From Enterovibrio norvegicus FF-33 (GTDB lineage: Bacteria; Pseudomonadota; Gammaproteobacteria; Enterobacterales; Vibrionaceae): a stretch of 64,000 nucleotides of DNA. The translations under genes were made by a program, and so were the position numbers. The DNA is taken from the NCBI RefSeq assembly GCF_000286835.2, contig NZ_AJYD02000038.1, positions 3,169,653 through 3,233,652 on the forward strand, given 5' to 3'. The first letter of the stretch is position 1. The number at the start of each line of letters is the position of its first letter. A model generated the notes under the pieces. It was given only the letters and a program-made list of their open reading frames with translations, searched no databases and was not told where the DNA came from. Below are positions 58,501-64,000 of this stretch, one piece after another.

Positions 58501-58914
58501 ATATTGGTCATAGATATCGGCAATCTTACCAGCAAGTTGGTAGAGCTTTTGTTGGTCGATATCGTCTTCGAGGTAGCGTTTGAGTTCTGCGAAATCGGGC
58601 TCATCGAGCATGGCAGGTAGCACTTTCATTAACTTCCACGTCATCGCTTCTTTATTAAAAAAGCTTCGCTGAGGAACGCCATCCAAAATGTGGGTAAACA
58701 TCTGCCAAATGAAAGTAGCAGGCAAAGGAAATTCTACGTTTGCCACGATGCCCTGCTCTTTGGCCATCTCCAACTTAAGCCACTGTGCCATCCCTGGACT
58801 TTGCACCAAGATAATTTCTTTCTGGAAAGGATTATCCAACGGTTTTTGTTGAACAATAGCTACCAGCAAGCTTTTCAATAGATCTAATTGGTTGGAATGG
58901 TAGACAGTAAACAC
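55519..58914 (-). CDS. recC: Exodeoxyribonuclease V subunit gamma RecC
   Basis: The 1131-residue RecC scaffold recognises Chi in the RecBCD complex. It starts MFTVYHSNQLDLLKSLL, with the family's LVQSPGMAQWLKLEMA and an inactive nuclease-like C-terminus. The start is GTG with a weak ribosome site. E. coli RecC has 1122 residues. Confidence 0.95.
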   Translation of the reverse strand: MFTVYHSNQLDLLKSLLVAIVQQKPLDNPFQKEIILVQSPGMAQWLKLEMAKEQGIVANVEFPLPATFIWQMFTHILDGVPQRSFFNKEAMTWKLMKVLPAMLDEPDFAELKRYLEDDIDQQKLYQLAGKIADIYDQYLVYRPEWIKAWENEKPVPELEEEKNWQPLLWQALYDYTLQQGQSPFHRANLYEEFIDTLASHSSKPEGLAGIERVFVFGISALPPRYLDALKALGQHVDVHYMFTNPCRYFWGDIRDKRYLAKRAAAMDSRISRTNGNDEPAQFSLPLGGEDDAAEIGNSLLASMGKLGRDNLLLISELQCHEVDQGFVDIPRHSLLQQIQADILDLIEPGNVLETLTSQSKQEISPHDRSVTIEVCHSPMREVEVLHDRLLDMLESDPSLTPRDIVVMVADINAYSPAIQSVFGNAPGERYIPFSISDRSADQESPILTTFLRLLGLPDSRCSAAELLEILEVPSVLRRFGFDHRQFEKVKFWVEEAGIRWGLDDQTATHFSLPDQHQNTWQFGLNRMLLGYAMPSEKGLYNDVLAYDEVQGLEADVAGKLGEFFRVLNEAQTALTQTKIGEDWVQTLTALFDDMFALDTDEELAGRLIRDQLDNWLTQLDDAGFSQTLSLAIVRDYLKEKLGGERVSQRFLAGQVNFCTLMPMRSIPFNVVCLLGMNDGDYPRTIAPVGFDLMAGRTRAGDRSRRDDDRYLFLEALQSAQQRLYISYVGRSVQDNSEKVPSVLISELLDYCRQGYCLQGDTALPEFESGEKLLSCLVHNNPLVPFSRVAFSSERQSYAAEWLPAAKGEGKLAASFLGEQALTAESEADFGIVELAELQRFWRLPVQYFFNRRLKVFFEAPSGAMEDVEPFALDNLQRYQLRDALLSHVIEHDDSEESLNRFFQLQKASGALPLSHFGELTLESEQAGILAMYERLKPYFSERRQPLEINLSIPTSRGTVLLQGWLDERYRVGRVLFRSGKVRARDRLAAWIDHLCQCAAGDMTETRFIGVDEEVILTPIPAADAVAYLTFYLEQYDEGTERPMAYLPNTALAGLLACIDKKGNWSDDDVVRDKAKIKMRAAFDGGYMTTGEGENAYVRRVWPQASDQLLDDVLAWGENVLLPALNAEKKED

Positions 58915-59006
58915 AGTGCAGAACTCTTGAGAACTCGAATGGAGAGATTGTGGCGGAATGCTTTCAAGAGTGCAATTTCAGGCCGTTAAGCGTGAGCGGA
59001 AAGTTG

Positions 59007-59036
59007 AAAAAAGCCCGCAAATTTGCGAGCTTTTTT
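59007..59036 (-). terminator. Terminator after the TDT transporter gene
   Basis: An interrupted stem with a GCAAATTTGC core and outer AAAAAAGC / GCTTTTTT arms is followed by a T-run on the minus strand, 45 bp past the stop. Confidence 0.75.
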
Positions 59037-59080
59037 GCAGACTTAGTTTTTACAAACGCAGTATCTTGCGAACTTAGTTT

Positions 59081-60037
59081 TTATGCAGCAACAGGTTGTT
59101 TCCACTGCAAGGAAATAAAGCGGCGATAATGCAAAGAGACATAGCCGACAACAACGGTTGCTACGACCAACTCAATAAGTGCAATCACTGATATCTGGTT
59201 AACGTACTCAGGTGCCATTCCTATCGATTGCATCCACGTCGCTGTTTTATAAAGTGCTGTCGCACCGATGACCATGGGGAAGGTAAATGCCGCAAAACCT
59301 GGCGAAAATGGCAATCGCATCAAATACGCGAATGACACATAAATTACCGCGGTCATCAGCAGCGCGATACCGAGTAGCACTGCAACAATCACAGGTGAAG
59401 GTGATTGACTGACGGTGAGATAACCCGCTAATGACAGGCTAGCTGGCGCTGCCATGATGGCAATCGTTGGTTTTGCTCCATCAGGTACTTCACCACAGAA
59501 GATCAAACGGTAGATCATCATCGGCAACAAGACGGCATAAGATAATAAACCAAAGATCAAAATTGCATCAGCCACCGGGCGCAACGCAGGATTACCCGAA
59601 AAGGCGACATCGGCAACAACAAGACCTACCGGTGGTACAAACCAACTTGGCACCATGTGACTCAATGAGAAACTCTTTGCTCGGTGATACACAAAAGAGG
59701 TGAGAAAGGTCAAGTGCATAGCAACGGCAAACACCCACAAGGTGTCGCCGGCCATAGGAGACCACTTCCCCAATGCACTTGAGACAATCATCACGCCCAT
59801 GGCAAAAGTAGGGACGACACTGCCTACAACGGGGTGCTGCAGATCTGCCCAGAGGTTCTTAGGACTCAATAGAAACTTGGATGCGATGAGTAACAGCATG
59901 ACGCCGCCAATAGCAGCTCCAATATATTGCGCCGATCCGTTAAAGTTACCTGCATTTTCCCAGCTCCACCCAAGACTAGCTATTGCCAGCGCCAAACCGG
60001 CCATGGGGGTAGGAAGAAGATTTAAATGTCTGCGCAT
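59081..60037 (-). CDS. TDT-family (TehA/SLAC1-type) inner membrane transporter
   Basis: The 318-residue protein has about ten membrane helices and the TehA-like opening LLPTPMAGLALAIASLGWSW. TDT members move tellurite, malate, sulfite or other anions. The substrate is not readable from the sequence. The divergent YeiE-like regulator (starts 107 bp apart) hints at sulfite or an anion linked to sulfur, which is an inference only. Confidence 0.85.
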   Translation of the reverse strand: MRRHLNLLPTPMAGLALAIASLGWSWENAGNFNGSAQYIGAAIGGVMLLLIASKFLLSPKNLWADLQHPVVGSVVPTFAMGVMIVSSALGKWSPMAGDTLWVFAVAMHLTFLTSFVYHRAKSFSLSHMVPSWFVPPVGLVVADVAFSGNPALRPVADAILIFGLLSYAVLLPMMIYRLIFCGEVPDGAKPTIAIMAAPASLSLAGYLTVSQSPSPVIVAVLLGIALLMTAVIYVSFAYLMRLPFSPGFAAFTFPMVIGATALYKTATWMQSIGMAPEYVNQISVIALIELVVATVVVGYVSLHYRRFISLQWKQPVAA

Positions 60038-60144
60038 CGCTCTATCACGTCTTTAGAAGAAAAACATATAAATTATGATAGAACGGCATTGTGTTTTAGT
60101 ATATCTGAATATATTTAAACCCACTTTCAACTAAGCTTAACCTT

Positions 60145-61053
60145 ATGTCTGTTTCTTTACGTCAATTACAAGTTTTCGTTGCTGTCGCGCAAGAAAAAAC
60201 CATTACTGCTGCATCAGCACTGCTGTACCTCTCTAAGCCAGCGGTGAGCATGGCGATCTCCGAACTTGAAAAACAGATCGGGCATAACCTTTTTGAACGT
60301 ATCAATAATCGCCTATTGATCAACGAACACGGTAAACGCCTTCTGCCTCTTGCTGATGAGTTACTAACGCGCAGCGATGAAATCATAAAAGTATTGGATA
60401 CGACAGGGGAACTTAGTGGTCATTTACGCATAGGTGCTAGCGATACCATTGGCAATCAATTGGTACCTTTCCTGATACGAGACTTTCGCAATCAAAGCAA
60501 TCATGTCGATCAAGAATTAATGATTTCTAACAGTCAGACAATTATTCATGGACTGATGGCGTTTGAACTGGATATCGGATTAATTGAAGGGCAGGGAGAG
60601 AATAAGCATCTTCTCAATAATACTGATTTACTGATGGAACCATGGCTGTCAGATGAGATGTGTATCGCTTGTGCAGTGGATCATCCATTGGTGCAAGAGA
60701 GTACGCTAACACTGTTTGATCTTGAAGAGCATCCATGGATTCTACGTGAAACGGGTTCAGGGACGCGGGAGCATTTTCTCTCACGCATGGCACCGCGACT
60801 CGAACATTGGAACATTGCTTTTGAGCTCAGAACCACAGAAGCGATCATTAACTGTGCTGCCGCGGGATTAGGGCTCGCCTATTTATCAAAACTCGCAGCT
60901 CGACATGCTGTGTCTAACAACCGTTTACACTTACTTGATATACCGTTAGACCTCAGACGTCAGTACTGGCTCGTCCGTCATAAAGACAAACACCTATCTC
61001 CCCTACTCAACCAATTTATCACCTTCAGTACCAACTGGCAGATTTCAGGTTAA
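60145..61053 (+). CDS. LysR-family regulator, YeiE-like
   Basis: The 302-residue protein has a helix-turn-helix (KTITAASALLYLSKPAVSMA) and a LysR effector domain with HLRIGASDTIGNQLVPFLI and ETGSGTREHFL, the pattern of the YeiE/CysB-like branch. It is divergent from the TDT transporter gene and probably controls it. Confidence 0.85.
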   Translation: MSVSLRQLQVFVAVAQEKTITAASALLYLSKPAVSMAISELEKQIGHNLFERINNRLLINEHGKRLLPLADELLTRSDEIIKVLDTTGELSGHLRIGASDTIGNQLVPFLIRDFRNQSNHVDQELMISNSQTIIHGLMAFELDIGLIEGQGENKHLLNNTDLLMEPWLSDEMCIACAVDHPLVQESTLTLFDLEEHPWILRETGSGTREHFLSRMAPRLEHWNIAFELRTTEAIINCAAAGLGLAYLSKLAARHAVSNNRLHLLDIPLDLRRQYWLVRHKDKHLSPLLNQFITFSTNWQISG

Positions 61054-61063
61054 TATACCAGCG

Positions 61064-61750
61064 TTAGTTGCTGTTATCGCCCACACTGAATGCGATGATT
61101 TGGCTTATTTGGCAGAAAGGACGGCCACTTTCAGCATGCCAAAAGTTAAACGCATCCTGAGCGGCTTGCAAAGATTTGCGAGTATCACGCCCACCATCAA
61201 TGATATTATGCGCTCGCAGGTAAGCTTCAACATCACCAGATAAAATAAATGTGTCTTTTCCCATCAGTCTAAGGGAATAGGGACCCGTGTTTCCCCCTAA
61301 TCGATTACCTTGTTTTTTCAGATAAGCCCATAGACCTATAATGTCGGCACTTGGCCAATCAGCAATAAATTGAGAAAAACTCCCACGATCTCTGCTGGCA
61401 TGCTGAATCATCTGGGCGTTGTGAGGAATCGTCATCACTTTTCCAAGGTGGCGAATAATGGCAGGATTCGTGGCTTTTTTTTCCCACATTTCAGGCGGAA
61501 TCAAACACATCTTTTCGATATCGAACCCCCAGAAAACCTCCTCAAATCCTGGCCATTTATTTCTCACTACTTGCCAGTTCATACCAGATTGGAAAATCTT
61601 CTGACTGAACATCGCCAACCAACGGTCATCGGGGATTTTCAACAAATCCTCAGTAGGTTTTGGATACGACAAGCGTTGTTCCAAAGCACTATTGCTGCCT
61701 TTTCTTGTCGCTGCGCGATAATAAATATCTGAGAATTTTTCTAATGTCAT
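61064..61750 (-). CDS. DNA-3-methyladenine glycosylase I (Tag)-like protein
   Basis: The 228-residue protein shares Tag-family core segments: SGMNWQVVRNKWPGFEEVFW, NPAIIRHLGKVMTIPHNAQM and FSQFIADWPS. The classical Tag N-terminus and its cysteine/histidine zinc site are not obvious, so this is a divergent member. ATG 61750 is preferred because it leaves room for a promoter under the SOS box at 61790; ATG 61783 is the alternative. Confidence 0.7.
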   Translation of the reverse strand: MTLEKFSDIYYRAATRKGSNSALEQRLSYPKPTEDLLKIPDDRWLAMFSQKIFQSGMNWQVVRNKWPGFEEVFWGFDIEKMCLIPPEMWEKKATNPAIIRHLGKVMTIPHNAQMIQHASRDRGSFSQFIADWPSADIIGLWAYLKKQGNRLGGNTGPYSLRLMGKDTFILSGDVEAYLRAHNIIDGGRDTRKSLQAAQDAFNFWHAESGRPFCQISQIIAFSVGDNSN

Positions 61751-61789
61751 CACACTAATCACGGTTAAACTAGACACATACATTTACTC

Positions 61790-61809
61790 TACTGTATAAA
61801 CAGACAGTA
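61790..61809. promoter_or_regulatory. LexA (SOS) box between the Tag-like gene and yebG
   Basis: The 20-bp site TACTGTATAAACAGACAGTA contains CTGT-N8-ACAG exactly and keeps the outer TA..TA of the E. coli consensus. It lies 22 bp before yebG, a known SOS gene, and 39 bp before the divergent Tag-like start. Confidence 0.9.
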
Positions 61810-61831
61810 GACAATTAATGAGGGGTTAACC

Positions 61832-62128
61832 GTGGCCGTTATCGTCAAATATGTGGTTGAACGCAATGGAGAAGAGAAGATGACTTTTACCTCTAAAGCG
61901 GAAGCTGATGCGTACGACAAAATGCTCGACATGGCTGATGAGCTATTCGAACTTTTAGGTAAAAGTGGCGCTGCGGCAGATGAAGCGCAACGTGAAGAGT
62001 TATCTCTCTTTTTGGCACAAAACCGCGAAGACGTTTTGTGTGCTTTGGGAGCAAAGCGCAAGCCAACACCAAAGCCGACAAAGAAGAAAGTTGAACTGGC
62101 CAAAGAAGATGACGCTGAAGCGGCATAA
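61832..62128 (+). CDS. yebG: SOS-induced protein YebG
   Basis: The 98-residue protein has a near-identical N-terminal half to E. coli YebG (MAVIVKYVVERNGEEKM, TFTSKAEADAYDKMLDMA) and a variable charged tail. The start is GTG with GAGGGG upstream. It is DNA-damage induced in E. coli with unknown biochemical role. A perfect LexA box precedes it and a terminator follows. Confidence 0.93.
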   Translation: MAVIVKYVVERNGEEKMTFTSKAEADAYDKMLDMADELFELLGKSGAAADEAQREELSLFLAQNREDVLCALGAKRKPTPKPTKKKVELAKEDDAEAA

Positions 62129-62137
62129 TCTTCTAAG

Positions 62138-62162
62138 ACGCTCCGATATCGGGGCGTTTTTT
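62138..62162 (+). terminator. Intrinsic terminator after yebG
   Basis: The palindrome ACGCTCCGAT-ATCGGGGCGT (one G-U pair) is followed by TTTTTTATTTT. Confidence 0.8.
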
Positions 62163-62352
62163 ATTTTGTTTTGAGACCTGTTTTCGGTCTAATTGTCGAG
62201 AAACCTCCACTAAGTACTGTTTTCTGAAAGAATCTAATTCTTCGCCCTTCAATCTTGTCTCCCTTCACTTTAAGATGTCTCCAGCATTCACAATATTGAG
62301 TGATCTCTGTTTCATGCAGCGATCAGAAAAGAGACAAGGAGACCTTCTCATC

Positions 62353-63384
62353 ATGGCAAGTTTTGCTCTGGCGCTTGGCACCGCAACTAAAAATAAAGAC
62401 GGAAAAATCATTGAAGCATTTTTCCCAACCCCAACCCTCAACCCGTCAGATTCGTTAATAGTTGCTCTGGCTGACGTCGTTAAATACGAAGAAGGTAACC
62501 AGTTTTTCAACGTAGAAGCGTCTCAGTGTGATGCTATTTCAGCAGCATTTTCCGAAGCAGACCATCAACTAGCAGCAAGTTTTGCCGCGAAAGCAGCAAC
62601 ATCTAACCAACCATTGGTTTTGGTTATTCTTGCAAACGATGAAAAACCGGCCAGTGTTGCAGAAGGTTTCTTGAAACTGCAACTCATCTCTCAGCGACTG
62701 GCAAAGCCTCATACTATCGTTTTGGATGGCATTTTTGGCTTGCTGCACAACATTGCATGGACCAACCAAGGGCCTATCGATCTACCTGAACTGGCTGAAC
62801 GCCAAATAGAAGCACGTTTAGCGGGTGAAACACTGACCGTAGATTGCGTCGATAAGTTTCCTAAAATGGTCGACTACGTGGTTCCAGCGGGTGTTCGCAT
62901 TGCCGATACGGCGCGCGTACGCCTGGGCGCACATGTAGGCGAAGGCACAACGGTAATGCATGAAGGTTTCATCAATTTCAATGCTGGCACTGAAGGTGTG
63001 AGCATGGTTGAAGGCCGTATTTCTGCTGGTGTCATGGTAGGAAATGGCAGCGACATCGGTGGTGGCGCTTCTATTATGGGTACATTGAGTGGTGGCGGTC
63101 AGTTAGTCATCTCTATTGGCGAGAATAGCCTTCTGGGTGCTAACGCAGGTCTAGGCTTCCCTCTTGGGAATCGCTGTACTATCGAATCTGGCTTGTATGT
63201 TACTGCTGGTACTAAAGTATCGATGCTGGATGCAGGCGGTGCTGAAGTGGAAACAGTGAAAGCACGTGACTTAGCAGGTAAATCAGATTTGTTATTCCGT
63301 CGAAACTCGCTGACTGGCAAGATCGAATGTCTGACGAATAAGTCGGCAGTAGAATTGAATGCAGAGTTGCATGCTAACAACTAA
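62353..63384 (+). CDS. dapD: 2,3,4,5-tetrahydropyridine-2,6-dicarboxylate N-succinyltransferase DapD
   Basis: The 343-residue enzyme belongs to the longer vibrio/actinobacterial-type DapD rather than the 274-residue E. coli type. The N-terminal domain begins MASFALALGTATKNKDG. The left-handed beta-helix follows (VRLGAHVGEGTTVMHEGFIN, EGRISAGVMVGNGSDIGGGA). It succinylates tetrahydrodipicolinate in lysine and diaminopimelate synthesis. GGAG lies 11 bases upstream. It is a single-gene unit with terminators on both sides. Confidence 0.94.
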   Translation: MASFALALGTATKNKDGKIIEAFFPTPTLNPSDSLIVALADVVKYEEGNQFFNVEASQCDAISAAFSEADHQLAASFAAKAATSNQPLVLVILANDEKPASVAEGFLKLQLISQRLAKPHTIVLDGIFGLLHNIAWTNQGPIDLPELAERQIEARLAGETLTVDCVDKFPKMVDYVVPAGVRIADTARVRLGAHVGEGTTVMHEGFINFNAGTEGVSMVEGRISAGVMVGNGSDIGGGASIMGTLSGGGQLVISIGENSLLGANAGLGFPLGNRCTIESGLYVTAGTKVSMLDAGGAEVETVKARDLAGKSDLLFRRNSLTGKIECLTNKSAVELNAELHANN

Positions 63385-63400
63385 GTATTAAATTCATCTA

Positions 63401-63428
63401 AAAAGACCAGCATTAGCTGGTCTTTTAT
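63401..63428. terminator. Bidirectional terminator after dapD
   Basis: The perfect 11-bp stem AAAAGACCAGC / GCTGGTCTTTT with a 4-base loop lies between convergent genes. Confidence 0.88.
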
Positions 63429-63434
63429 CAATAC

Positions 63435-63788
63435 CTAGAGTCGCTCTGATGTTCTTCCGGACAGCCAACTTTGCTCATACATCCACCCATTAGGCGTAGT
63501 AAAGCACACATCATTTCTAGGCTTCCCAATACGACCAGCGAGATAACCCTTTCTTGGCTCACAATAAAAATTCACATGTGCGAGATATGCGTCTACATAC
63601 TCTTCTTTTGCCTCAGAACTAATAGCGCCAAGCTCCTCCAAGTTATCATCGGTTCTCTGCTTTTTACCAAACTCAACATCATGTTGAGCTACTGCAACCC
63701 AATCTTGTTGTTCCGTCATTTCAAGAATAACGTTTGAGCAGCCAGAGATAGACAGTAGCAATACGATTATTGATAGTGTTTTATTCAT
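63435..63788 (-). CDS. Small lipoprotein, DUF2799-like
   Basis: The 117-residue protein has a lipoprotein signal with lipobox SISGC (cysteine at residue 17). The mature part has DWVAVAQHDVEFG and FYCEPRKGYLAGRIGKPRND, which resemble the DUF2799 pattern (a cysteine-containing GYxxGxxGxPxxxxC block). Its function is unknown and the family call is tentative. Confidence 0.7.
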   Translation of the reverse strand: MNKTLSIIVLLLSISGCSNVILEMTEQQDWVAVAQHDVEFGKKQRTDDNLEELGAISSEAKEEYVDAYLAHVNFYCEPRKGYLAGRIGKPRNDVCFTTPNGWMYEQSWLSGRTSERL

Positions 63789-63937
63789 TTGAGCCCCCTG
63801 TATCTGTTAACTCCTTTTATTTTACATGTCAGACATTAACACCAGCTGAAGTAATAAACGTTACATTCATGTCTACGAGCAAAATCTCAAAGATACGAAG
63901 GGATATCATTCCCTTCGAGGGAAAAAATTAAAAACGC

Positions 63938-63967
63938 AAAAAGGCCACCCGATAGGGTGGCCTTTTT
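63938..63967 (-). terminator. Intrinsic terminator near the right edge
   Basis: The stem AAAAAGGCCACCC / GGGTGGCCTTTTT with a 4-base loop is followed by GCGTTTTTAA on the minus strand. It probably ends a minus-strand gene that begins to the right of this window; the roughly 200 bp around it hold no coding region. Confidence 0.8.
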
Positions 63968-64000
63968 GTTTTTCTTTTTGCCTTCATCTTTTTCTTAAAA

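Noticed and set aside
63899..63930. Small UUCG-type hairpin near the right edge
   Set aside because: The stem is only about five base pairs and is not followed by a T-run on either strand.

Overview
The window looks like a chromosomal segment of a gammaproteobacterium of the Vibrionaceae (Vibrio/Photobacterium/Grimontia/Enterovibrio type). The reasons are near full-length matches to E. coli-type housekeeping proteins in conserved blocks, Vibrio-typical families (DUF3549, DUF3301, DUF2789, DUF2850, a 343-residue DapD, the phaB-phaA-phaP-phaC order), and the regulatory RNAs CsrB and GcvB in their enterobacterial/vibrio locations. The genus cannot be fixed from the sequence alone. No tRNA, rRNA, CRISPR array, prophage or insertion sequence was seen.

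Layout. (1) 1-11.4 kb, minus strand: rpsB-tsf, pyrH-frr and uppS-cdsA-dxr-rseP-bamA-skp-lpxD, i.e. translation, UMP synthesis and envelope biogenesis, separated by hairpin terminators. (2) 11.4-15.6 kb, plus strand: map, glnD, yaeH. (3) 15.7-22.7 kb: truC-yqcC facing away from DUF3549-DUF3301, then a gene-free stretch of about 1.6 kb, then DUF2789, a KfrA-like coiled-coil protein, a zinc-ribbon protein, syd and queF. (4) 22.8-29.2 kb: a periplasmic TPR protein with a degenerate GGDEF domain, a diguanylate cyclase, ppnN and xni. (5) 29.3-34.4 kb: gcvA-hydrolase-ygdD-rlmM on the minus strand, divergent gcvB RNA, then csdA-csdE. (6) 35.0-39.3 kb: a complete polyhydroxybutyrate cluster. (7) 39.3-44.5 kb: tcdA, then a LysR regulator divergent from an aminotransferase, a BKACE-family enzyme and a TAXI solute receptor. 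(8) 44.6-58.9 kb: mltA, two small genes, argA, recD-recB and recC with a chemoreceptor between recB and recC. (9) 59-64 kb: a TDT-family transporter with a divergent YeiE-like regulator, a Tag-like glycosylase and yebG sharing an SOS box, dapD and a small lipoprotein.

The gene-free stretch 18.3-19.8 kb is the most notable part. It holds two tandem, almost identical 439-bp copies of a CsrB-type RNA on the minus strand. Each has about 20 AGGA motifs, a terminator, a promoter, and a UvrY/VarA (GacA-type) binding site exactly 150 bp upstream of the repeat. The RNA bodies differ at only two positions, while most of the upstream DNA has diverged except for two short islands at identical spacing. 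This suggests gene conversion of the RNA body and natural footprints of the control sites.

The gcvA-rlmM, csdA-csdE-tcdA, mltA, argA and recDBC blocks follow the E. coli order. They are interrupted by the PHB cluster, the aminotransferase/BKACE/TAXI cluster and a chemoreceptor, which appear to be lineage-specific insertions into a conserved backbone.
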